This document shows positions 1 through 5,815 of a DNA stretch of 5,815 bases, one piece after another. Source of the stretch: an uncultured Flavobacteriales bacterium (lineage in GTDB: Bacteria > Bacteroidota > Bacteroidia > Flavobacteriales > Crocinitomicaceae); assembly GCA_946478775.1 (NCBI GenBank), contig CAMLDR010000235.1, positions 1-5,815 on the forward strand. Reading direction: 5' to 3'. Every line of letters starts with the position of its first letter. Position 1 is the first letter of the stretch. The notes beneath the pieces were generated by a model, which was given only the letters and a program-made list of their open reading frames with translations, was not told the DNA's origin and ran no database searches. Made by a program: the position numbers and the translations under genes.

Positions 1-1300
1 CTGTGAGTTCAAAGTTGTATGTGGTTGTCGGTACATCAGGCAAGGTGGTTTTTACCGGCGATCGAAGCATGTTATAATTCAGCGTAACAATATCTGAAAG
101 TTCATTGCTATTGTACTGGTCGCCATTGGTCATGTCCATGTGCTTATGACCTTGTTTTTTTTCCTTTAGCGGACCTGTAATTTCAGGATACATCACCACA
201 TTCATATCCATCTGCTGAAGGCTCATATTCATTCCCATGTCGTCAAGATTCCCGTCCATTTTAATCATGTCGTTCATCATCTGCATACCTTCGAAGTATT
301 TTAAAGGCTGCAATGGAGAAACCAATTGTTTGATTCCGTCACCTAACCAAAGGGATGTGCTTCTGATTCGATCTTCTGAAGTTGCCTGTAACTCGAAGGC
401 TGTTTTCTCCGAAGGGATTGTTACAATGACATCATAAGTTTCAGCAACGGCAATAATAAATCGGTCAACTGGAACCGGAACAACGTCCATTCCATCGCTT
501 GCAACTACATCCATTTTTCCACCCGACCAGCGCATCCAAAAATAGGTAGACGAGCTTCCGTTAATGATGCGAATTCGAACCTTATCTCCTGCCTTGAATT
601 GTGGAACAGTGATCTCAGGCTTCCCGTTTGTAAGGAATTTGTCATAATACACATCACTTACATCCATGGCAAGCATACGCTTCCATTCATTACCAACTTT
701 TGTTTTGAAACTTCTATTCACTATGGCATCGCCATAACTCTGAACAGCACCTTTTTGAACAGTTGCTTTCTTAATAGCAGACCAATCATTCGCCATGTGT
801 AACCTGCGATGCACTTCGAAAGGTTTCATGTCGGTCCAGTCACTTAGAACAATAGTATATTCAGGCATCGGTTTTTCATTACGCTTGTGAATAATAAACG
901 CTCCGTACATACCACCTTGTTCTTGCAAGCCCGTATGTGAATGATACCAATATGTACCGTTTTGAACGATCGGAAATTTATACAAATGGGTTGTTCCTGC
1001 TTTGATCGGTGCAGTTGTCAAATAGGGAACACCATCTTGTTCATTTGGTAAGATGATTCCATGCCAGTGAATTGAAGTTTCTGTTTTCAACTCATTGTGT
1101 ACCCAGATTTCAGCAGTGTCTCCTTCCGTAAAATGCAATTCAGGCATTGGAATACTACCGTTAACGGAGTAAGCATGTCGCTCTTTCCCAGTGAAATTAA
1201 CGGTGGTATCTCGGACGTAGAGATCGTATCGCACCGTTTTTTGGGCAAAAGTTGCCAGGTGCATCACTACCGCCACTATCATTAACATTCGTTTTTTCAT
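1..1300 (-). CDS. Multicopper oxidase, CopA-like copper resistance protein (N-terminal part, cut by window edge)
   Basis: This gene encodes the first 433 residues of a periplasmic multicopper oxidase, which probably oxidises toxic Cu(I) to Cu(II) using O2. It starts at ATG 1298-1300 and stays open to the left edge. Residues 1-20 form a signal peptide (MKKR, a hydrophobic stretch, then ATFAQ). The first cupredoxin domain carries HWHG at 78-81 and YWYHSH at 117-122, which are the N-terminal ligands of the T2/T3 trinuclear copper centre. A second cupredoxin-like domain follows at about 185-305. Residues 339-369 are methionine-rich (MQMMNDM, MDMN), with HKHMDM at 385-390, as in CopA/PcoA-type enzymes, where such stretches bind copper. 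The C-terminal ligand motifs (HxxHxH and HCHxxxHxxxM) would lie outside the window. It begins 57 bp after the HMA chaperone gene with no clear promoter or terminator between them, so co-transcription is likely. The family call is firm; the exact CopA subtype is inferred. Confidence 0.95.
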   Translation of the reverse strand, partial: MKKRMLMIVAVVMHLATFAQKTVRYDLYVRDTTVNFTGKERHAYSVNGSIPMPELHFTEGDTAEIWVHNELKTETSIHWHGIILPNEQDGVPYLTTAPIKAGTTHLYKFPIVQNGTYWYHSHTGLQEQGGMYGAFIIHKRNEKPMPEYTIVLSDWTDMKPFEVHRRLHMANDWSAIKKATVQKGAVQSYGDAIVNRSFKTKVGNEWKRMLAMDVSDVYYDKFLTNGKPEITVPQFKAGDKVRIRIINGSSSTYFWMRWSGGKMDVVASDGMDVVPVPVDRFIIAVAETYDVIVTIPSEKTAFELQATSEDRIRSTSLWLGDGIKQLVSPLQPLKYFEGMQMMNDMIKMDGNLDDMGMNMSLQQMDMNVVMYPEITGPLKEKKQGHKHMDMTNGDQYNSNELSDIVTLNYNMLRSPVKTTLPDVPTTTYNFELT

Positions 1301-1357
1301 CACATACAATTTACGTCAATTAAACCTTTATTTCTTTACGAAAGGAGACTTTTAAGC

Positions 1358-1576
1358 CTATTTATCATTGATTCGTTCGATCTGGAATCCAGCTTGTTTT
1401 ACTTTTTCCTCCACTTCTTCTGCCGTCATTTTATCTGAATTCACAGTAAGGATTTTAGCAGGAGTAAGAATGTCTACGTTCCATTCTTCCGGCGTTAGTT
1501 GCTCGTTTAGAAATGGTGTCACTTTTTCAAGACATCCCGCACATTTGATTGTTGTTTTAAATTTGAGTGTTTCCAT
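1358..1576 (-). CDS. Small HMA-domain copper chaperone (CopZ-like)
   Basis: This 72-residue protein is a single heavy-metal-associated domain with no signal peptide, so it should act in the cytosol. The metal site is IKCAGC, with Cys12 and Cys15 giving CxxC; the usual Met two residues before the first Cys is Ile10. The fold length fits (beta strand LKFKTTI, helix after the CxxC, final strand around GFQIERI). By analogy with CopZ/Atx1 it would carry Cu(I) to the HMA domains of the ATPase encoded just upstream. It has its own promoter and operator at 1608-1671, nearly the same as that of the ATPase, so the two should respond together. It probably shares a transcript with the multicopper oxidase downstream. 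An acidic insert-like stretch (QLTPEEW, residues 26-32) after the first helix is visible. The domain call is secure; the chaperone role is inferred from context. Confidence 0.92.
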   Translation of the reverse strand: METLKFKTTIKCAGCLEKVTPFLNEQLTPEEWNVDILTPAKILTVNSDKMTAEEVEEKVKQAGFQIERINDK

Positions 1577-1605
1577 GATAATTTGAATTTTTTAATGATT
1601 ACTAA

Positions 1606-1618
1606 GGCAAAGTTTGCC
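1606..1618. repeat. Short palindrome over the promoter core of the HMA chaperone gene
   Basis: On the minus strand this reads GGCAAA-C-TTTGCC, a perfect inverted repeat with 6-base arms around one base. It covers the predicted -7 element. The ATPase promoter has the same ACTTTGC core but lacks the left arm, so the palindrome may be chance, or an extra site for a second regulator. Confidence 0.4.
1608..1615 (-). promoter_or_regulatory. Predicted -7 element for HMA chaperone (and multicopper oxidase)
   Basis: The minus strand reads AAACTTTG, one mismatch from the Bacteroidota -7 consensus TAnnTTTG. It is followed by C and lies 31 bp before the chaperone ATG. No TTG-type -33 element is seen about 20 bp upstream, so the promoter probably needs an activator bound at the adjoining operator. 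The same core, at the same distance from the same operator, precedes the ATPase. Confidence 0.6.
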
Positions 1619-1634
1619 CTTTTAATACGCTTTA

Positions 1635-1671
1635 GCCTTATGGTATTTTCTGAACGATTTATGATTTTTAC
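1635..1671 (-). promoter_or_regulatory. Predicted operator copy 2, upstream of HMA chaperone
   Basis: This block matches the one at 4143-4179 at 31 of 37 positions without gaps. On the minus strand it contains ATCATAAATC, then TCAGAAAATA, then CCATAAGGC. The TCATAA and CCATAA boxes start 21 bp apart, about two helical turns, which suits the tandem binding of AraC-family proteins. The block ends about 19 bp upstream of the -7 element, in the usual place for an activator that touches RNA polymerase. The ATPase stop codon (1668-1670) lies inside its upstream edge. The likely binder is the HMA-AraC protein encoded at 4176-4736; this is inferred. Confidence 0.7.
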
Positions 1672-4097
1672 GACTTGTTTAACTTTCTGAATTTTAACAA
1701 CAAACTATTGCTGACGACACTCAACGAACTTAATGTCATGGCTGCACCTGCGATCATAGGATTGAGCAGAAAACCATTGACAGGGTAAAGCACTCCGGCA
1801 GCAATTGGAATACCAATTACGTTGTAGATAAACGCCCAGAACAAGTTCTGTTTAATAGCAGATACAGTTTGTTTAGATAACTGAAACGCGATTGGGATTT
1901 TTGTTAGATCGGATGAGATAATAACCATCCTTGCAACATCCATGGCAATATCACTTCCTTTTCCCATTGCGATACTAACGTCCGCCTGTGTGAGTGCATT
2001 ACTGTCGTTAATACCGTCTCCGACCATCGCGACTACTTTCCCCTGAGCCTGCAACTGTTTTATAAAGGCAGACTTATCCGCTGGAAGTACTTCCGCTTTA
2101 TAATGATCAATCCCTGTTTTCTCTGCAATGGCTTTCGCTGTTTGAGCATTATCACCCGTAAGCATGTAAACTTCAATACCTGACTGCTTCAACTGTCGGA
2201 TAGCCTCTACCGAAGTTTCCTTAATCTCATCTGAAATAGCTATTACCGCAAGTCCCTTTTGATTATCTGCAAAGAAAACTACCGTTTTCGCTTCACTAAG
2301 CCAAACATTTGCTCTTACCAACAATTCCTTGGCTATAGTAATGTTGTTTTGATCCAGTAGCGCTTTATTTCCTACGAAGAATGTTTTGCCGTTTACTTCT
2401 GCTTTCGCACCGAATCCGGTAATACTCTCAAAGTGATGCACATGAATCGTCTCATTTTCATTCAAGTGTTTTACCACTGATTCAGCCAATGGATGTTCCG
2501 ATTGTTTTTCGATATTGTACAGTACAGACTTTAAAGAATCATCGTTATTCAACCATTGAATACCCGTCACTTTTGGTTTACCCTCTGTAATGGTCCCCGT
2601 TTTATCAAGTACTACTGCGTTCACTTTACGCCCAAGTTCAAGGCTTTCAGCATCTTTAATCAAAATCCCGTTTTCAGCTCCCTTACCAACACCGACCATT
2701 ATTGCAGTAGGCGTTGCCAGACCGAGCGCACAAGGACAAGCGATCACGAGTACAGTTACAAGGGACAAAACGCCTTGTGTCCATCCGTTTTCTCCTCCCA
2801 GCGTTACCCAAAGGACCAGTGTCAGAATTGAAATACCTAGAACTATAGGCACGAAAATTCCAGCAATTTTATCGACAAGTTTCTGAACTGGCGCTTTACT
2901 TCCTTGTGCATCCTGAACCATTTTAATGATTTGGCCAAGCATCGTTGCATCACCGACTTTCTCTGTTTTGAAATGAAAGCTTCCTTTCTGATTGATCGTT
3001 CCGGCAAAAACTTCAGAACCTTCAGTTTTTTCAACCGCCAATGGTTCGCCACTTAACATGCTTTCATCGACAAATGACTTCCCGGAAATTACTTTACCGT
3101 CCACGGCAATTTTCTCTCCTGGTTTTACGATGATGGTATCGTCAATATTAACCTTCACGATTGGGATTTCTTCCGATTCGCCATTTGCATTCAGAATTGT
3201 TACCGTTTTTGGTTGTAGTCCGATCAGTTTTTTCAATGCAGAAGAGGTGTTGCCTTTTGCTTTTTCTTCAAGTAGTTTTCCAAGCAAAATAAACGCAATT
3301 ACAACTGATGCTGCTTCAAAATACACATGGGCGTGTAATCCTTTGCTATGCCAAATCTCCATAAACAAGGTATTGAAAACACTAAAGAGGTATGCAATCC
3401 CTGTACTCAAAGCAACAAGGGTGTCCATATTTGCAGAACGGTGTTTTGCCTGTTTCCACGCATTGATAAAGAAGTCTTTACCTAACCAAACGATTACCGG
3501 AGTTGAAAATGCCCACATGATATAGTTCGCATAGGGTATATGCATAAAGAACATACCAATTGCAACTACAGGTATTGACAACAAGATTGCGCCAAACGTT
3601 TTCAACTTCAGTTTACGAAACTTTCGACTGTGCAACTCTTCAAGTGTATCATGTGCCGATTCGGTTTCATCGATCATGAGATCATAGCCTATCGAACGCA
3701 TCGCAGTCTGTAATTCCTTTGGATCGGTAATCGTAGGAATATACTCGACACTCGCAATGTTATTCGCATAGTTCACCGATACTCCTGTAACACCTCGCGT
3801 GCTTTCGAGAATGGTCTGCGCACTGATAGCACAGGATGCACACGTCATGTTCAATACCGGAAAATTCTTTTTCACAGTGGTGACACCATAACCTAAGTCA
3901 CGAATGGCTTTTACGGCGTTCGGTAAGATATTGAACGCTTTTGTTTCGTTGATAATCGCACGGTTGTTATTTAGTTCAACTTTATGTGTCGTAACACCTT
4001 CCAGTTCTTTCAACCCATTGTCAACGATTAGCGCACAATGTTCACTCTCTACTCCTTCGAGTGGGATATGAAGCAATTCTCGGTCTGTTGTTTCCAT
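1668..4097 (-). CDS. copA: Cu(I)-exporting P1B-1-type ATPase (CopA family)
   Basis: This 809-residue inner-membrane pump uses ATP to export Cu(I) from the cytosol. It begins with two HMA-type domains. The first (about 8-72) has lost its CxxC and keeps only SEHC (Cys21); the second (about 79-142) has a complete MTCASC (Cys86, Cys89). Membrane segments fall near 167-186, 190-208, 223-245, 258-275, 411-432 and 441-462, with a final pair near 750-770 and 777-800. Functional motifs are SGEP 349-352 (actuator), CPC 454-456 (transport site), DKTGT 498-502 (Asp498 phosphorylated), HP 535-536 (nucleotide domain), TGDN 647-650 and GDGIND 693-698. Tyr758-Asn759 and Met787 with Ser790-Ser791 match the P1B-1 ligands for Cu(I). 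ATG at 4095-4097 is chosen; an in-frame TTG at 4116-4118 would lie within the promoter core and is rejected. The gene follows the regulator and has its own operator. Confidence 0.98.
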   Translation of the reverse strand: METTDRELLHIPLEGVESEHCALIVDNGLKELEGVTTHKVELNNNRAIINETKAFNILPNAVKAIRDLGYGVTTVKKNFPVLNMTCASCAISAQTILESTRGVTGVSVNYANNIASVEYIPTITDPKELQTAMRSIGYDLMIDETESAHDTLEELHSRKFRKLKLKTFGAILLSIPVVAIGMFFMHIPYANYIMWAFSTPVIVWLGKDFFINAWKQAKHRSANMDTLVALSTGIAYLFSVFNTLFMEIWHSKGLHAHVYFEAASVVIAFILLGKLLEEKAKGNTSSALKKLIGLQPKTVTILNANGESEEIPIVKVNIDDTIIVKPGEKIAVDGKVISGKSFVDESMLSGEPLAVEKTEGSEVFAGTINQKGSFHFKTEKVGDATMLGQIIKMVQDAQGSKAPVQKLVDKIAGIFVPIVLGISILTLVLWVTLGGENGWTQGVLSLVTVLVIACPCALGLATPTAIMVGVGKGAENGILIKDAESLELGRKVNAVVLDKTGTITEGKPKVTGIQWLNNDDSLKSVLYNIEKQSEHPLAESVVKHLNENETIHVHHFESITGFGAKAEVNGKTFFVGNKALLDQNNITIAKELLVRANVWLSEAKTVVFFADNQKGLAVIAISDEIKETSVEAIRQLKQSGIEVYMLTGDNAQTAKAIAEKTGIDHYKAEVLPADKSAFIKQLQAQGKVVAMVGDGINDSNALTQADVSIAMGKGSDIAMDVARMVIISSDLTKIPIAFQLSKQTVSAIKQNLFWAFIYNVIGIPIAAGVLYPVNGFLLNPMIAGAAMTLSSLSVVSNSLLLKFRKLNKS

Positions 4098-4115
4098 AAT
4101 TTTCAATTTATACTG

Positions 4116-4123
4116 CAAAGTTC
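4116..4123 (-). promoter_or_regulatory. Predicted -7 element for the copper ATPase
   Basis: The minus strand reads GAACTTTG followed by C, one mismatch from the Bacteroidota -7 consensus TAnnTTTG. No -33 TTG is visible. It lies 18 bp before the ATPase ATG, giving a very short predicted leader of roughly 12 bases. The core ACTTTGC is identical to that of the chaperone promoter. Confidence 0.6.
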
Positions 4124-4142
4124 AGTTGAAAACGATGGGTAT

Positions 4143-4179
4143 GCGTTATGATATTTTCTGATAGAGTTATGACTTTTAC
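4143..4179 (-). promoter_or_regulatory. Predicted operator copy 1, upstream of the copper ATPase
   Basis: On the minus strand this holds GTCATAACTC, then TCAGAAAATA, then TCATAACGC. The two perfect TCATAAC boxes start 21 bp apart on the same face of the helix, with TCAGAAAATA between them. The block recurs at 1635-1671 with 31 of 37 identities and an identical distance to the -7 element. The stop codon of the regulator gene (4176-4178) lies inside its upstream edge. The arrangement suits activation by an AraC-family dimer placed next to RNA polymerase. The neighbouring HMA-AraC regulator is the likely ligand; this is inferred from position and family. Confidence 0.72.
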
Positions 4180-4736
4180 AAATGATCCAAAGACTTCCGC
4201 TTAGATGCTTTTATGCTTTTGAAGTGACTGGGTGTAAGCCCTACAACTTTCTTGAATTGTGTACTTAGATAAGCGACACTGCTATAACCCATCTGATGGG
4301 CAATCTCACTTAGAGAGAGTTCATCATATACAAGCAGCTCCTTCACACGTTCCAGACGTTGAGCTATGTAAAACTTTTCAATGGTCGTTCCTTCAACCTC
4401 TGAGAACAGGTTACTCAAATATTTATACTCCATGGGAATATATTGTGTCAAGTAATCGGACACATTCATATTCAATTGCTCTTCCGAATGATGCACCAAT
4501 TCCACTACCAAATTTTTGACACGTTCAATTAGCCTGCTCTTTTTATCATCAATCAGTTCAAAACCCAATTCCAGGAAACGGGTATTTATAAGTTCCTTCT
4601 CTTCGCTAGTCAATTCTTCTTTTAACTCCACCTCACCCAATTCCACTGTAAGGGGTTGAAGCCCGAGCTGTTCAAGCTCGGACTTCACCACCATCTTACA
4701 ACGGTTGCATACCATGTTTTTGATATAAATCTTCAT
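4176..4736 (-). CDS. AraC-family transcriptional regulator with N-terminal HMA-like copper-binding domain
   Basis: This 186-residue cytosolic protein probably senses Cu(I) and activates the copper export genes. Residues 1-63 resemble an HMA domain: a first strand MKIYIKN, then MVCNRC with Met8, Cys10 and Cys13 (the MxCxxC pattern), and a closing strand near GFELID. Residues about 65-90 form a helical linker (SRLIERVKNLVVEL). The C-terminal part, about 90-175, is an AraC/XylS DNA-binding domain with two helix-turn-helix units. The second is clear: LSEIAHQMGYSS at 142-153, then FKKVVGLTPSHFK at 161-173. The usual large AraC effector domain is absent. The gene starts 4 bp after the DUF3347 lipoprotein gene, implying one transcript and possible translational coupling. 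The predicted operator begins at its stop codon. The DNA-binding call is firm; copper sensing is inferred from the CxxC and the neighbours. Confidence 0.92.
   Translation of the reverse strand: MKIYIKNMVCNRCKMVVKSELEQLGLQPLTVELGEVELKEELTSEEKELINTRFLELGFELIDDKKSRLIERVKNLVVELVHHSEEQLNMNVSDYLTQYIPMEYKYLSNLFSEVEGTTIEKFYIAQRLERVKELLVYDELSLSEIAHQMGYSSVAYLSTQFKKVVGLTPSHFKSIKASKRKSLDHL
4657..4687 (-). other. Strong hairpin inside the regulator coding region
   Basis: On the minus-strand transcript the arms TGAAGTCCGAGCT and AGCTCGGGCTTCA pair over 13 bp with a single G-U pair, around the 5-base loop TGAAC. It covers codons 17-27 of the regulator, directly after the CxxC codons and about 50 bases from the start codon. 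No U-tract follows, so it is not an intrinsic terminator. Its function is unknown and chance within coding sequence is possible, though the stem is unusually long. Confidence 0.6.
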
Positions 4737-4740
4737 TGGG

Positions 4741-5589
4741 TTACTTGATCGTCTGTGTAGTTTTCCCGCAAGTCAACATAGAACTCCCGTAATATGGGTT
4801 CTTCACTGTATTTTCTTTGCTTAACCAATCTGCACCCTTACCATCATTGTACATTGGACAATGTTGCAAATAAGCTGTTTCGTCAAGCTTAAATACTTTG
4901 GTTAGCGAATAGACGTTTTGCGACAGCATTGAAAAATGTTCCCGCTGATGTGCGATGTCTTTTGTCTCGCCGATGTGTTCCGCGTGCATCAATAAGTCTT
5001 TCTCTACTTTCATCCAGGCTGAATGCTCTTCGGATGACATGGATTTCATGTCAACATCTTTGATTGCCTTCGCTAACGCTAACGCTTTTGAAGATGCTAA
5101 AGTCCCATCGTCTTTAACCAAAGCGTCTTTTAATGCGAAGTATTGATCATACACCTTTGAAAGTTGGTTGACTTTCTCTTGTTCTTTCACAATGGTATCG
5201 TCCTTTGATGGTTCATTCACTGGATTAGTAGTAACCGATGCGTCTTTCTTCATTCGATCATATTTGCAACATCCGGGAAGTTTTGAGTACGCATCATCCG
5301 GCGCTAAAAACTGTTCGTTATCGTATCCTGCGTAGGCAACTCGTTTCAGAACGTCTGATGCCGTAGTTTGCTTAGAATCGTAAGTAAGATTCATTACTTT
5401 TTTGTCTGTGTCCCATTCAGCCGAAGAAACACCTTTCTTATTCGCTGCAGTTTCGATTGTGTTTTTACACATTTCACAATTACCTGCTACCTTGTAAGTT
5501 TCGGTTTTTGCATTTTTTATTTGAGTTGCGCAACTGGTGAATGCCAACAACAATGACAATCCCAGCATAATGTGCTGTATCTTTTTCAT
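4741..5589 (-). CDS. HMA-DUF3347 periplasmic copper-binding lipoprotein
   Basis: This 282-residue protein starts with a lipoprotein signal (MKKIQHIM, hydrophobic core, lipobox FTSC with Cys20 as the lipid site), so it should be anchored on the periplasmic side or in the outer membrane. Residues about 30-95 form an HMA domain with GNCEMC (Cys38, Cys41), lacking the usual Met two places before the first Cys. A linker follows with a Cys-Cys pair (LPGCCKY, 107-108) and a polar stretch to about 135. Residues about 138-276 match DUF3347, ending in the family signature LQHCPMYNDGKGADWLS (Cys244, Met246) and SSMLTCG (Met271, Cys274). DUF3347 is otherwise often seen attached to CusB-type efflux adaptors in this phylum, so a role in periplasmic copper capture or hand-over is inferred. 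It is the first gene of the operon with the regulator. The function is not established from sequence alone. Confidence 0.9.
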   Translation of the reverse strand: MKKIQHIMLGLSLLLAFTSCATQIKNAKTETYKVAGNCEMCKNTIETAANKKGVSSAEWDTDKKVMNLTYDSKQTTASDVLKRVAYAGYDNEQFLAPDDAYSKLPGCCKYDRMKKDASVTTNPVNEPSKDDTIVKEQEKVNQLSKVYDQYFALKDALVKDDGTLASSKALALAKAIKDVDMKSMSSEEHSAWMKVEKDLLMHAEHIGETKDIAHQREHFSMLSQNVYSLTKVFKLDETAYLQHCPMYNDGKGADWLSKENTVKNPYYGSSMLTCGKTTQTIK

Positions 5590-5644
5590 AACATAAATTT
5601 TATTGAATAACTATAGAATAACCCTTTTAAACAGGATTATAAAT

Positions 5645-5652
5645 CAAACTTG
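5645..5652 (-). promoter_or_regulatory. Candidate -7 element for the lipoprotein-regulator operon
   Basis: The minus strand reads CAAGTTTG, one mismatch from TAnnTTTG, 55 bp before the lipoprotein ATG. No -33 TTG is visible. A partial operator resemblance, CAGAA then TCAT with the same 4-base gap as in the two good operators, lies at 5677-5692. It is about 3 bp further from the -7 element than expected and lacks the TCATAA repeat. The evidence is weak. Confidence 0.35.
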
Positions 5653-5668
5653 CCTACCGGCTGAAACT

Positions 5669-5815
5669 CTATATTAGAAATGAATCGTTCTGTATGTAGA
5701 TCGGTTCTTTGTACCTGCCAGGTGGTAGATCTGGAGAGTAGCTTAGCGCCACTTTAGGTGTTACAATAATCGTATTTCGAATGAAACCGAAATCGAACTG
5801 TTTTTCTGCTAATAT
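5669..5815 (-). CDS. Possible C-terminal end of an unrecognised protein (partial)
   Basis: A frame is open from the right edge to a TAG at 5669-5671, giving 48 codons that start ILAEKQFDFGF and end IYIQNDSFLI. I do not recognise the family. The stretch SYSPDLPPGRYKEP looks like ordinary protein, but an overlapping frame at 5636-5742 (ending FQPVGKFDL) looks equally protein-like for part of the region, so the reading frame is uncertain. If real, this gene lies 79 bp upstream of the lipoprotein gene on the same strand and may or may not belong to the copper locus. Confidence 0.35.
   Translation of the reverse strand: MLAEKQFDFGFIRNTIIVTPKVALSYSPDLPPGRYKEPIYIQNDSFLI

Noticed and set aside
237..1285. 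Three plus-strand open frames (237-437, 599-802, 1097-1285)
   Set aside because: All lie antisense to the multicopper oxidase, which reads without a break from 1300 to the window edge.
1301..1357. Possible separate promoter for the multicopper oxidase
   Set aside because: The gap lacks the operator block and has only a poor -7 match (TAAATTGT); read-through from the chaperone promoter is simpler.
1368..1586. Plus-strand open frame of 72 residues
   Set aside because: It is almost exactly antisense to the HMA chaperone gene, which has clear domain evidence.
2843..3052. Minus-strand open frame in another register within the ATPase
   Set aside because: The ATPase frame is intact here (SGEP and following actuator sequence); no frameshift is needed.
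2992..3525. Plus-strand open frame of 177 residues
   Set aside because: It lies antisense within the ATPase, whose domains across this region are fully conserved; the frame's protein resembles no family and is a shadow.
4098..4118. Upstream TTG start adding seven residues to the ATPase
   Set aside because: The TTG is part of the predicted -7 promoter element, so it would not be within the transcript; ATG at 4097 gives a normal N-terminus.
4657..4687. Reading the hairpin as an intrinsic terminator
   Set aside because: It lies within the regulator's coding region and no run of U follows the stem.
5068..5090. Short CGCTAA direct repeat
   Set aside because: It encodes an Ala/Leu/Lys-rich helix of the DUF3347 domain; low-complexity coding sequence explains it.

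Overview
The window is a copper-detoxification locus from a member of the Bacteroidota, probably a flavobacterium-like or sphingobacterium-like lineage. This is inferred from three things: the protein families (an HMA-fused AraC regulator, a DUF3347 lipoprotein, a short HMA chaperone of the METLKFKT type); gene starts without Shine-Dalgarno sequences; and promoters resembling the Bacteroidota -7 element (TAnnTTTG) with no visible -33 TTG. The genus cannot be fixed from the sequence. All real genes lie on the minus strand, so transcription runs from right to left.

Layout in transcription order: (a) 5669-5815, possible C-terminal end of an unrecognised protein; (b) 5590-5668, short intergenic stretch with a candidate promoter; (c) 4741-5589, lipoprotein with an HMA domain followed by DUF3347; (d) 4176-4736, regulator with an N-terminal HMA-like CxxC domain and a C-terminal AraC-type DNA-binding domain, 4 bp after (c) and surely in the same operon; (e) 4116-4179, operator plus promoter; (f) 1668-4097, P1B-1 Cu(I)-exporting ATPase; (g) 1608-1671, a second copy of the same operator plus promoter; (h) 1358-1576, small HMA copper chaperone; (i) 1-1300, N-terminal 433 residues of a secreted multicopper oxidase that runs off the left edge.

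The genes read as one system. The regulator would sense cytosolic Cu(I) through its HMA-like domain and switch on two promoters. One drives the ATPase that pumps Cu(I) into the periplasm. The other drives the chaperone that feeds the pump and, probably by read-through, the multicopper oxidase that oxidises Cu(I) there. The DUF3347 lipoprotein would bind copper in the periplasm.

The most interesting signal is the regulatory DNA. The regions upstream of the ATPase and of the chaperone align without gaps for 70 bp. A 37-bp block is identical at 31 positions, it includes a TCATAA-type direct repeat at 21-bp spacing, and it sits at the same distance from an identical ACTTTGC promoter core. This is what an activating AraC-family operator should look like, and the HMA-AraC protein encoded next to it is the obvious candidate ligand. 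A 13-bp-stem hairpin inside the regulator's coding region is a second unexplained structure.
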